The notes under the pieces were generated by a model, which was given only the letters and a program-made list of their open reading frames with translations, was not told where the DNA came from and ran no database searches. A stretch of 64,000 nt of DNA from Hirschia litorea (GTDB taxonomy: Bacteria; Pseudomonadota; Alphaproteobacteria; Caulobacterales; Hyphomonadaceae): contig NZ_JBHTBR010000005.1 of the NCBI RefSeq assembly GCF_042665075.1, forward strand, positions 434,001-498,000, given 5' to 3'. A program made the translations under genes and the position numbers. Shown here piece by piece: positions 17,126 through 24,983 of the stretch. Every line of letters begins with the position of its first letter. The stretch's first letter is position 1.

Positions 17126-17203
17126 CCGGTAATCTCCAAAATTCTTATCGAACGGAAATTGGACGACTGAATCTACGCGGGGTCAAGGTGAAAATGTATT
17201 CAA

Positions 17204-18829
17204 TTAGCCAAACACAGGCAAACGAACCACAAACTGTGCCCCCAATACCTCACCCTTTTCGTCAGATGCATGGCTGCTACGGCGATTTTGCACATATACT
17301 TCGCCATGATGGGTTTCAACAATCTGTTTCACTATCGATAGTCCGAGTCCTGAATTGTTTCCAAACTGCGTTCCTTTGGGGCGATCTGAATAGAAACGGT
17401 CAAAAATCGTCAGCAATTTGTCTTCAGGAACGCCCGGCCCATTGTCATCAAATACTAATGAGACAGCGTCAGCTTCGCGGGTTGCGGTAATTGTCACCTC
17501 ACCGTCAGGCGGTGAAAACGAGCGCGCATTTTCAACTAGGTTTCGAATAACTTGCGCTATTGGACCTTCTCGTCCCTTTACAACCAAGTCACCCAGAAAC
17601 GTATCCGTTCTCAATTTGACATGCGGCTGACCATCCTTGCGTGTATCTTTCCAGATAGAGACAAGGTCATCTAGCAAGCGCTGCAAATCCACTTGAGTTG
17701 CTTTTTCTCGCGCAATCTCAGCTTCCAATCGCGATGCATTAGAAATATCCGTGATCAAACGATCCAACCGCACCACATCGCGCGCAATAACATTACGCAT
17801 TTTCTCTCGCACGACTGGATCATTCACCGCTTGAGATGTTTCCACAGCCGAACGAATAGATGTAAGCGGGTTTTTCAACTCATGCGCCACGTCCGCCGCA
17901 AAGCGTTCATTCAGCTCAATCCGGTCATGCAAGGCATCTGTCATGCCTTGGAGTGCCTTCGCCAAATCACCGATTTCATCTTTGCGATTGGTAATCCCAG
18001 GAAAGTCCAAACGCTGCGATTGACCCGAACGCACACGATCTGCCGCAATCGACAAACGGCGCAATGGACGCGCAATACCCGCCGTAAGCAAAAATGACGT
18101 CACCAAGGACATCAACACAGCTACAGAAATAATCGGTGTGAGCGCTGCGCGTTCTGCATGGATAATATCTTCAATATCACTCGCTTCAACAGTCAACACA
18201 CCTACAACCGCAGACACATGTTGCACCGGAACAGACACTGAAATGAGCCTTTGCCCGCGTTCGGAAAAACGTTGCGCGGCAGCATTCTTGCCCGACAAAG
18301 CAATTGATAACTCTTCTTCTAATGTGCGCGCTGCATTTATATTCGTGTCTCCACCAAGGTGGCCCACCATGCCCGACACACTGCTGGAAATCCCAACGGC
18401 CCATTTATCTAGCAAACTTGGTTGCTTTAATTCGGGCAATTCCGCTGTAGTGATAAATTCGCCCAGCAAAAAGCTATCGGCGATAAGCTCCATATTGGAT
18501 GAATACAGCCGCACCCGCGTATTGGCCGGCACCTGCAGTCGTTTCAACAATGCCCGCGAAAGCGCCTCATTCAAAGAGGGGCGCGGCGTACCTGATGTCG
18601 CTGTTAGAGAGAGAACGGACTCATATGTAAGAGCTTGAGATTCCAACGATTCAGTGCGTGCCTGCACCAAACCCGCACGGATTTCGTTCACAAAAAGCGC
18701 GCCTGCAATCAGGATCATCAACCCCGCCAGATTGGACGCAAGAATAAGCCGCGCAATCCGCGACCGAACAAGCGAACGTCCGGTGCGCAGGATAGACTGC
18801 AAGAGATTTCCTCTTTCAACTATCTCCAT
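17204..18829 (-). CDS. chvG: Sensor histidine kinase ChvG
   Basis: A 541-residue membrane kinase. Two membrane segments (about 27-48 and 228-250) bracket a periplasmic sensor domain of about 180 residues, followed by HAMP (about 250-305), an H-box FAADVAHELKNPLTS with His316, and an ATPase domain with NLVENARSF, DDNGPGVPED and SGLGLSIV. Length, order and the neighbouring OmpR-type regulator match ChvG (ExoS) of alphaproteobacteria, which responds to acid and cell-envelope stress. The partner ChvI lies 81 bases upstream on the same strand. The PTS genes follow, as in related genomes. Confidence 0.93.
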   Translation of the reverse strand: MEIVERGNLLQSILRTGRSLVRSRIARLILASNLAGLMILIAGALFVNEIRAGLVQARTESLESQALTYESVLSLTATSGTPRPSLNEALSRALLKRLQVPANTRVRLYSSNMELIADSFLLGEFITTAELPELKQPSLLDKWAVGISSSVSGMVGHLGGDTNINAARTLEEELSIALSGKNAAAQRFSERGQRLISVSVPVQHVSAVVGVLTVEASDIEDIIHAERAALTPIISVAVLMSLVTSFLLTAGIARPLRRLSIAADRVRSGQSQRLDFPGITNRKDEIGDLAKALQGMTDALHDRIELNERFAADVAHELKNPLTSIRSAVETSQAVNDPVVREKMRNVIARDVVRLDRLITDISNASRLEAEIAREKATQVDLQRLLDDLVSIWKDTRKDGQPHVKLRTDTFLGDLVVKGREGPIAQVIRNLVENARSFSPPDGEVTITATREADAVSLVFDDNGPGVPEDKLLTIFDRFYSDRPKGTQFGNNSGLGLSIVKQIVETHHGEVYVQNRRSSHASDEKGEVLGAQFVVRLPVFG

Positions 18830-18910
18830 GATTGCACATCCTCAACTTCACAAGCGCTTTGTTCTGCGCCTCCCCTTCTAACGAGAGGCACAAAGTCAAA
18901 TGTTGAAGAT

Positions 18911-19603
18911 TTAAGCTTCTTTATAACGATACCCAACGCCATATAGCGTCTCAATCGAATCGAATTCTTCGTCTTGGTCGCGGAATTTCTTACGCAAACG
19001 CTTGATGTGACTGTCTATCGTGCGATCATCCACATACACTTGGTCATCATAAGCTGCATCCATCAATTGATCGCGGCTCTTCACATACCCCGGACGGGAA
19101 GACAGCGCTTGAAGGATCAAAAACTCCGTCACAGTAAGACGCACAACCTCACCCTTCCATGCACACGCATGGCGGTTAGGGTCCAGCGTCAGTGATCCGC
19201 GAACGATAGGTTTCTTATCACCCTCTTCCACAACGCCGGCACCACGCGAACGGCGCAATACTGCTTTCACGCGCTCAGACAGCAGGCGCATAGAACATGG
19301 CTTACGAATAAAATCATCCGCTCCAATGTTAAAGCCAACCACTTCGTCAATCTCATCATCCTTAGATGTCAAGAAAATCGCAGGCAGGTTAGATGTCTGA
19401 CGCAAACGGCGCAGCAATTCCATACCATCCATTTTTGGCATTTTCACATCAAGGATAGCCAATTCCGGTGGGTTCTCCGCCAAACCCTGAAGCGCAGATT
19501 CGCCATCATGGTAAGCGCGGACATTATAACCCTCTGCTTCAAAGAACAGTTTCAGGCTTTCAACAATGTTTTCGTCGTCATCGACCAATGCGATGGTTGT
19601 CAT
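18911..19603 (-). CDS. chvI: Response regulator ChvI
   Basis: A 230-residue OmpR-family regulator. The receiver domain has the acidic pocket VDDD (8-10), phospho-acceptor Asp52 in LDVKMPKMDG, and Lys in FIRKPC. A winged-helix DNA-binding domain covers about 130-228 (LTVTEFLILQAL, VDDRTIDSHIKRLRKKF, GVGYRYKE). With ChvG it controls envelope, exopolysaccharide and acid-stress genes in related bacteria. It is the first gene of the chvI-chvG-EIIA-HPr set, and an AAGGGGA ribosome-binding site precedes its ATG. Confidence 0.94.
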   Translation of the reverse strand: MTTIALVDDDENIVESLKLFFEAEGYNVRAYHDGESALQGLAENPPELAILDVKMPKMDGMELLRRLRQTSNLPAIFLTSKDDEIDEVVGFNIGADDFIRKPCSMRLLSERVKAVLRRSRGAGVVEEGDKKPIVRGSLTLDPNRHACAWKGEVVRLTVTEFLILQALSSRPGYVKSRDQLMDAAYDDQVYVDDRTIDSHIKRLRKKFRDQDEEFDSIETLYGVGYRYKEA

Positions 19604-19906
19604 GGGTGTCCCCTTATTTTTGACTGCTTTTCCGAGTCAAAATGCAAATCAGTTTCACATACTATAACGCATGCTTCAATTGGGCCAAGTCCTGACGCAT
19701 ATAAGGTTTTATTTAGGCGATTTGAGACAGAGTGCGGCGAGTTCTCGCGAAGTGCGTATTTTTTATTAATCCCCCCCTTCTCAGAACAAATCTGGTCCGC
19801 ATTCCACACAAGCGCCAATTATGGTTCGTCTCCTATTCCAACTCGAGCCAATTCCCATTTCTCAAATTTTTAACTTACAAATTCCTATTCTCCAAATAAT
19901 GCCTCC
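19604..19906. other. Intergenic region between chvI and tetR, with a stem-loop in the chvI leader
   Basis: About 300 bases with no convincing gene. An inverted repeat (TTTTGACT / AGTCAAAA, 19618-19642) sits just ahead of the chvI ribosome-binding site on the minus strand and may be a leader hairpin or operator. The rest is AT-rich and probably holds the chvI promoter; no consensus elements stand out. Confidence 0.5.
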
Positions 19907-19934
19907 TTGACACATACCAACCAGTCGGTATTAT
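19907..19934 (+). promoter_or_regulatory. tetR promoter with embedded TetR-type operator
   Basis: TTGACA (19907-19912), a 16-base spacer and TATTAT (19929-19934) form a near-consensus promoter. Half-sites ATACCAAC and GTCGGTAT (19914-19931, one mismatch) lie between the two elements, a typical autoregulatory TetR operator. The ATG follows the -10 box by only 5 bases, which implies a nearly leaderless message. Confidence 0.7.
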
Positions 19935-19939
19935 TTGGT

Positions 19940-20584
19940 ATGAGCACGAAAACACAAGCAAAGCCCGAACGCAAAAGCGCAAAAACACGCCTACTGGAAG
20001 CCGCCATGCAGATTATTCGACAAAACGGATATACCGCCACTTCAGTGGAAGATCTCTGCCGCGCAGCAGATGTTTCTAAAGGAGCGTTCTTTCATCACTT
20101 TTCAAGCAAAGAAGAACTTGGCGTCGCAGCGGCCCAGTTTTGGGGTGAGACAACAGGCGCTTTTTTCCAGTCCGCCCCGTATCACCAACACGCAGACCCA
20201 CTCGAACGTGTGCTTGGCTATATCGATTTTCGTAAAGCTATAATTGATGGAGATATCGCTCAATTTACTTGCCTGGTCGGCACGATGACACAGGAAGTTT
20301 ATGGCTCTCACCCAGAAATTCGTGATGCGTGTGCCGATAGTATTTTCAATCATGCAAACACACTCATTCCCGACATAGAAGCCGCAATGCAAGCGCGCCA
20401 CCTTACCAATACCAACTGGACAGCTCAAAGCCTTGCCAACCACACCCAAGCCGTCCTGCAGGGTGCTTTCATTCTCGCGAAAGCCAAAAATGATAAAGCA
20501 GTTGCGTTAGAAAGCGTGGATCACCTCAAACATTATATTGAATTCTTGTTCAACTACCCTTCAACAATGGAGTATGCAGTATGA
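19940..20584 (+). CDS. TetR/AcrR family transcriptional regulator
   Basis: A 214-residue repressor. The N-terminal helix-turn-helix (about 12-58) reads TRLLEAAMQIIRQNGYTATSVEDLCRAA then DVSKGAFFHHFSSKEEL, the standard family pattern. The C-terminal ligand-binding domain is helical. The start is ATG 19940; the TTG at 19907 is the -35 element, not a start. An operator-like palindrome in the promoter suggests autorepression. It overlaps the next gene by 4 bases (ATGA), so it is transcribed with the SRPBCC, DUF1428 and DUF4287 genes and probably controls them. The ligand is unknown. Confidence 0.9.
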   Translation: MSTKTQAKPERKSAKTRLLEAAMQIIRQNGYTATSVEDLCRAADVSKGAFFHHFSSKEELGVAAAQFWGETTGAFFQSAPYHQHADPLERVLGYIDFRKAIIDGDIAQFTCLVGTMTQEVYGSHPEIRDACADSIFNHANTLIPDIEAAMQARHLTNTNWTAQSLANHTQAVLQGAFILAKAKNDKAVALESVDHLKHYIEFLFNYPSTMEYAV

Positions 20585-21063
20585 ATGTGCCTTCCAAATA
20601 CGTGCTCAGCATCACCCGCACGATAAAGGCTCCACGTCCAATCGTCTGGCGCTGCTGGACAGAACCAGAATTGCTCAAGCAGTGGTTCTGCCCCAAACCG
20701 TGGAGCGTTCCTGAAGCTGATATAGACGTAAAGGCAGGCGGCCGCATGAATATCGTCATGGCAGGGCCAAATGGCGAGCGCATGGAAAATATCGGCTCAT
20801 ATCTTGAAGTTGCTCCCCTGCAGCGCCTTGTCTTCACCGACGCCTATAGCGAAGGCTTCATGCCACGTCCCACTTCTTTCATGACAGGCATCGTTGAGCT
20901 TTCTGATGACGGGCAAGACCAGACCAAAATGATCTGGAGCGCCCGACACTCCAATGAGGATGATGTAAAAAAACATCTAGAGATGGGCTTTGAAGCCGGC
21001 TGGAATGCCGCTGCCGATCAACTCAATACACTCGCCCAATCCCCCGATTTTCACAATCAATAG
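20581..21063 (+). CDS. SRPBCC/AHSA1 family protein
   Basis: A 160-residue START-like fold. The opening ITRTIKAPRPIVWRCWTEPELLKQWF, with a later DIDVKAGGRMNIVM stretch and a C-terminal GFEAGWNAAADQL helix, is characteristic of the AHSA1/SRPBCC group. These proteins bind small hydrophobic molecules in a deep pocket; the ligand is not predictable here. It overlaps tetR by 4 bases and is followed by two small DUF genes that often accompany such cassettes. Confidence 0.87.
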   Translation: MNVPSKYVLSITRTIKAPRPIVWRCWTEPELLKQWFCPKPWSVPEADIDVKAGGRMNIVMAGPNGERMENIGSYLEVAPLQRLVFTDAYSEGFMPRPTSFMTGIVELSDDGQDQTKMIWSARHSNEDDVKKHLEMGFEAGWNAAADQLNTLAQSPDFHNQ

Positions 21064-21075
21064 GAAGATAACATT

Positions 21076-21429
21076 ATGTCATACATCGACGGAATGGTCG
21101 CCGCAGTTCCAACTGCGAATAAAGACGCCTATATCGCACACGCCAGCAAAGCAGCTGTTATATTCAAAAAACACGGCGCATTATCAGTTGTAGACTGCTG
21201 GGGGGATGATGTCCCTGAAGGTAAAATCAATTCCTTCCACACTGCCGTTGATCGCAAGGAAGATGAAACCATCGTCTTTTCTTGGATTTCATGGCCAGAC
21301 AAAGCCACACACGACACTGGCATGCAAAATGCTATGATTGAAATGACAGAGACCATGAGCGATATGCCTATGCCCTTTGATGGCAAACGCATGATTTTTG
21401 GTAGTTTTGATGTAATTTCAGAGACTTAA
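21076..21429 (+). CDS. DUF1428 family protein
   Basis: A 117-residue protein of the YbaA/DUF1428 family, a ferredoxin-like dimeric alpha-beta barrel. The opening YIDGMVAAVPTANKDAYIAHA, the central DCWGDDVPEGK and the closing MPFDGKRMIFGSFD are typical. No activity is established for the family. It is the third gene of the tetR operon, 12 bases after the SRPBCC gene. Confidence 0.88.
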   Translation: MSYIDGMVAAVPTANKDAYIAHASKAAVIFKKHGALSVVDCWGDDVPEGKINSFHTAVDRKEDETIVFSWISWPDKATHDTGMQNAMIEMTETMSDMPMPFDGKRMIFGSFDVISET

Positions 21430-21463
21430 AATCACTCTTTTTCATACATTAAACGAGTTTGTC

Positions 21464-21673
21464 ATGTCTGAAACAAAAACATTACCTCCAAAAGGTCCGG
21501 CGTCCTATTTCCCGTCGATTGAGAGAAAATACGGTCGTCCTATCAATGAATGGATAGCCATTATCCAAACCATGCCAGATAAAAAGCATATGGAAATCGT
21601 CACCTTCTTAAAAGAGCATCATCAGATCGGGCATGGACATGCCAATGCTCTTGTTGCTCATACACTCGCTTAA
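21464..21673 (+). CDS. DUF4287 family protein
   Basis: A 69-residue protein with the DUF4287 pattern: SYFPSIERKYGRPINEW, then a short helical part ending IGHGHANALVAH. The family is small and uncharacterised, and is often encoded next to SRPBCC or DUF1428 genes, as here. It is probably the last gene of the tetR unit. No clear terminator follows. Confidence 0.82.
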   Translation: MSETKTLPPKGPASYFPSIERKYGRPINEWIAIIQTMPDKKHMEIVTFLKEHHQIGHGHANALVAHTLA

Positions 21674-21869
21674 ACAAAGCAAACTTGAAAAAACGCATTC
21701 TCTAGCAATCAAAGCAAAAACGCCCAATGGGAACCTTCCACATGCTCCACACGTTCTTTACGCATAAGACGGGTTTGGCCCTGTGGCTTTTGCTTAACCT
21801 AGCCAAACTCCAAGCGTAGGACGTGCGACCCCAAATAGCATGCGCCTCCTGCATGAAAGGAGACATGGA

Positions 21870-22148
21870 ATGTTGATTATAGATGCACGCGAACGCCCCT
21901 ATGTTGAGATTAATGAAGATGATGATGTCGTCATCGTGCTCAAATCCAAGCACCCACTTAGCGAAGACACGTTCGGCACCGCCGCCTTTAAGCTCTCCCC
22001 ACATAATGGCTTAATGCTTGCCAAGGCCCTGCAAACCAAAATTGCAAAAGTTGTCTTGAGTGATCGTAGCGACATCTCTGAAACCCCTGACTCCACAAGT
22101 GCTAAAATCTGCAAACTTGATCAGGAAGAAGAAAGCTCAAAACCCTAA
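21870..22148 (+). CDS. Hypothetical small acidic protein
   Basis: I do not recognise the family. The 92-residue protein begins LIIDARERPYVEINEDDDVVIVLK, suggesting beta strands, and ends in a Ser/Glu-rich tail. An AAGGAG ribosome-binding site at 21857-21862 sits 7 bases before ATG 21870, which decides the start over an in-frame codon at 21840. A three-codon frame (ATG at 21865) overlaps the start. It is a plausible real gene because of the strong ribosome-binding site. Confidence 0.55.
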   Translation: MLIIDARERPYVEINEDDDVVIVLKSKHPLSEDTFGTAAFKLSPHNGLMLAKALQTKIAKVVLSDRSDISETPDSTSAKICKLDQEEESSKP

Positions 22149-22206
22149 AAAAACAGGGATATCCCAAAACTTATCCCCCTTCTTCCAACTCCGCCTATAT
22201 TGACGC

Positions 22207-22445
22207 CATCACACCTCACAGGGGCGGTTCGCGATCAAACGTGCTGAGGGTGAATGGGTTTATCCCATGCGAGGCGCGCCAATTGGCAGCCAACACCGCT
22301 GGTATCTCGTGTTTGGATCGGGACCAGCATAGACTACCCGCCAGTTTCGGCTGGCACATATGCCAATTGAGCGCCTCGCGCCCCAACTTGGACGACATAG
22401 GATAAAACTGCACAGGATCATGCCTGGTGCAGTTATTTTTGTACC
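22207..22445 (+). ncRNA. Putative structured non-coding RNA, family not recognised
   Basis: A gene-free gap of about 385 bases holds nested, well-paired stems ending in a strong terminator. GGGGCG (22221-22226) pairs with CGCCCC (22379-22384). GAGGCGC (22271-22277) and CAATTGGCA (22280-22288) pair with TGCCAATTG (22361-22369) and GCGCCTC (22371-22377). Inside these, GCTGGT (22298) pairs with ACCAGC (22323), and GCCAG (22340) with CTGGC (22351). ATGGG/CCCAT forms a small hairpin near 22254-22268. CGATCAAAC (22232-22240) can also pair with GTTTGGATCG (22311-22320), which would make a pseudoknot. A TATATT -10-like element at 22195 fits a start near 22207. I could not match it to 6S, tmRNA, SRP or RNase P RNA by their conserved motifs. 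Confidence 0.6.
22406..22445 (+). terminator. Terminator of the structured RNA
   Basis: AACTGCAC-AGG pairs with CCTGGTGCAGTT (one bulged base) around ATCATG, followed by ATTTTTG. The T-run is on the plus strand, which supports plus-strand transcription. Confidence 0.82.
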
Positions 22446-22533
22446 TTTTTTCAAATTTTTAAAGTCAACCACACACAAAAAAGGGCACGCAGATATTGCA
22501 TGCCCCGTTTAAAATCAACGGCGAAAAACGCTG

Positions 22534-24789
22534 TTATTTCTTTGCTTCTTTTTCCGCCAATAGCGGCATCAAACAGCCCAGCACGTGATAGAGTGTGGAC
22601 GCAGGCGAATTGCTCGAAAGCACCTTGCCTTGTGCATCCACTTCATCATGCCAATAACCCATATTCTCGCCGCCAACTGTGAGATAGTGCTTTTTCAAAC
22701 GTTCAAGCATTTCCAGCCCTTTGCGCTGCTCAACAATAGATCCCTGTGTGAGCTTTAGGCGGATATATTCTGTTTGCGGCCATAGACGACATTTTACCTC
22801 TTCAGGGTGTGTCCCATCAGGATAGCATTGGTTCATCACCAAGCCCGTTTTTGGCGCAATCCCATATGTGTCACTAAAGGCTTCCAAAACAGCTGTTGTG
22901 TTTGTTTTACGGCCCGTCAGTTTTTCGTATTTACGCAGCAAGTAAGCCCACTCCAGCAAGTGACCCGGCTCCAGCATCAAATATTTAGGGTTTGCACGAT
23001 CAGGCAAGGGTGTCAGGTCTTCGTGGAAATACTCACGCAGCAAACCATCCACACAGAAACGCTGCGTATAAAGCTCAAAAATTTCCTGTGCGAGATCAGC
23101 CATTTGCTCATCGCCGAACAATTCCATCCAGGCCATCGCCATTTCAAACAAATGCATATGTGGATTCGCGCGGCGCGGTGTTGTCGCCGGAATACCTTCC
23201 ACAAACCCGATCACCGGATGACGCAGACGGTTAAACAGCACATCTCTTGTTTTATTGGCTGCATCCATGACCTTCTTATCGCCGGTCACTTTATACGCCC
23301 ATCCAAGCCCCAATAGTGCGAAAGCTTGGTCGTATGTATCGACACGACTATCGCGCAAAGACCCGTCTCGGTTAAAAGTATGACCCCAACCGCCAGAATC
23401 CAGCCAACAATGCTTGAGCATGTAATTTAGGGGCGATTCCAGTGCGTGCGCACCCTCTTTCCAGCCCATTTCATGTGCGTGTGCAAATGCATACACCTGA
23501 CGCGCCTGAACACGGAAACGACGTCCCATGTCGTGGATAGGTTTACCATCCATATCCAGCGCTTCATATGCACCGCCATATTCACGGTCCAAACCAATAT
23601 CAGCCCATAATGGCAATGCTTGGTTAAACAGCCAATTTCTAGCCCACCCACGCGAACGCGACTCAAATGATTTTGAACGCGACCCATGTCCAAGTGCGGT
23701 GGAGTGTCCGTCTTTTTCAAGCGCTTGGTGTACTTTTTTCACGCTCTGAGCATGCTCAGTGTGACACACCAATAATGCATCAGGCGTATCAATAATCGCG
23801 ACATCATCAAGCCCAATAACAGCGACAACCCGACCACTTGCTTGCACGAGACAGTTTTTAGAATCTACAATCCGCACATCACCTGTGAGATTGTTACCAT
23901 TCTTGTCCATCGTGCCAAGCTCACGAACACTGGCCCAACTTCCAACATCAGACCAACCAAACTTGGCAGGCACAACAGCGGCATTTTCTGTACGTTCCAT
24001 GATCGCATAATCGATTGATTTTTTCTCAATCGCGCTAAATAGCAATGGATCATATTGCAAATGCTTATAGCCATTCGCGGACGTTTCCAGACGTGCACAA
24101 TCACACGCGGCAATCACTTTGGCATAAATATCTGGCTCAAAATTCGATAGCTCACTTAGATAAGTGGAGCCACGCACAGCGAAAATCCCCGCATTCCAAA
24201 CATAGTCTCCACTGTCCACATAGGATTGAGCCGTGTCAGCGTCTGGTTTTTCAACGAATTTTTCAACTGGATATCCTGGCACACCATCCAACTGACTTGG
24301 CGCGCGCTTAATATATCCAAATCCCGTTTCAGGACGATCGGGTGTCACACCAATTGTACAGATATTGCCTTTTGCAGCTGTTTGGGCTGCTTCTAAGATA
24401 GCTGTCTGAAAATGCTCCATATCTTCGATATAATGGTCCGCAGGAACCAATACCAAAACCGCATCTTCGCCTAAATTATCATTCACCCAATGCGCAGCAA
24501 TACCCGCAGCCGCAGCCGTATCACGTCCCATTGGCTCTTCAAGAATGGCACTTACAGGAATATTGTTTTCAAGTAGCTGTGTCTCAACTTCATTTGCATA
24601 AGCCTGAGAACAAATAATCAAAGGCGCAGCACTATTTGGCACGGCATTCATGCGCAATGCTGTATGCGTCAGCAATGAATGCTCACCAAACAGGGTTTGC
24701 AATTGTTTAGGCTCATGAGACCGCGATAGAGGCCAAAGACGTGTTCCGCTACCACCACACAAAATCGCAGGTACAATCTTTAGTGTCAT
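22534..24789 (-). CDS. Mannose-1-phosphate guanylyltransferase fused to AGE-family epimerase/isomerase
   Basis: A 751-residue two-domain protein. The N-terminal part (about 1-355) is a ManC-type nucleotidyltransferase: CGGSGTRLWPLSR (GTP loop), LVPADHYI, KFVEKPD (substrate Lys) and WSDVGSW. It makes GDP-mannose from mannose-1-phosphate and GTP. The C-terminal part (about 380-745) is an alpha6/alpha6-barrel of the N-acylglucosamine 2-epimerase (AGE) family, with RVQARQVYAFAHAHEMGW, NPHMHLFEMAMAW and EPGHLLEWAYLL carrying the conserved Arg and His residues. It may interconvert fructose-6-P or another sugar with mannose. The usual partner domain of ManC is a cupin-type isomerase, so this arrangement is less common. 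The start is ATG 24789; a TTG at 24795 is less likely. Confidence 0.88.
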   Translation of the reverse strand: MTLKIVPAILCGGSGTRLWPLSRSHEPKQLQTLFGEHSLLTHTALRMNAVPNSAAPLIICSQAYANEVETQLLENNIPVSAILEEPMGRDTAAAAGIAAHWVNDNLGEDAVLVLVPADHYIEDMEHFQTAILEAAQTAAKGNICTIGVTPDRPETGFGYIKRAPSQLDGVPGYPVEKFVEKPDADTAQSYVDSGDYVWNAGIFAVRGSTYLSELSNFEPDIYAKVIAACDCARLETSANGYKHLQYDPLLFSAIEKKSIDYAIMERTENAAVVPAKFGWSDVGSWASVRELGTMDKNGNNLTGDVRIVDSKNCLVQASGRVVAVIGLDDVAIIDTPDALLVCHTEHAQSVKKVHQALEKDGHSTALGHGSRSKSFESRSRGWARNWLFNQALPLWADIGLDREYGGAYEALDMDGKPIHDMGRRFRVQARQVYAFAHAHEMGWKEGAHALESPLNYMLKHCWLDSGGWGHTFNRDGSLRDSRVDTYDQAFALLGLGWAYKVTGDKKVMDAANKTRDVLFNRLRHPVIGFVEGIPATTPRRANPHMHLFEMAMAWMELFGDEQMADLAQEIFELYTQRFCVDGLLREYFHEDLTPLPDRANPKYLMLEPGHLLEWAYLLRKYEKLTGRKTNTTAVLEAFSDTYGIAPKTGLVMNQCYPDGTHPEEVKCRLWPQTEYIRLKLTQGSIVEQRKGLEMLERLKKHYLTVGGENMGYWHDEVDAQGKVLSSNSPASTLYHVLGCLMPLLAEKEAKK

Positions 24790-24983
24790 CCCCAACTCTC
24801 GCTTTCCAAATTACTCAACATACTACCTTCAAACTCACAGGCACTTTCAAATTCGACTGAATTTATAAAGCTACTTAACCGCCTACCTTTACAAATTCAT
24901 GTAACTATCAGCAATAATTATACCGATCTTCAGATTGGCATGCGATATTGTTTCATCGCCTCTATTTTGTGATGAGTTAACGC

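Noticed and set aside
21865..21876. A three-codon frame overlapping the start of the small acidic gene
   Set aside because: Too short to call a leader peptide; recorded only as a curiosity.
22157..22166. Palindrome GGGATATCCC
   Set aside because: Ten bases are too short and it has no position that suggests a function.
22216..22413. A 65-codon minus-strand frame across the structured RNA
   Set aside because: No ribosome-binding site or family match, and the stems and terminator point to RNA on the plus strand.
22207..22445. Assignment of the structured RNA to two-piece tmRNA or 6S RNA
   Set aside because: No tag reading frame ending in Ala codons, no T-arm with CCA, and no recognisable 6S bubble with its flanks were seen.
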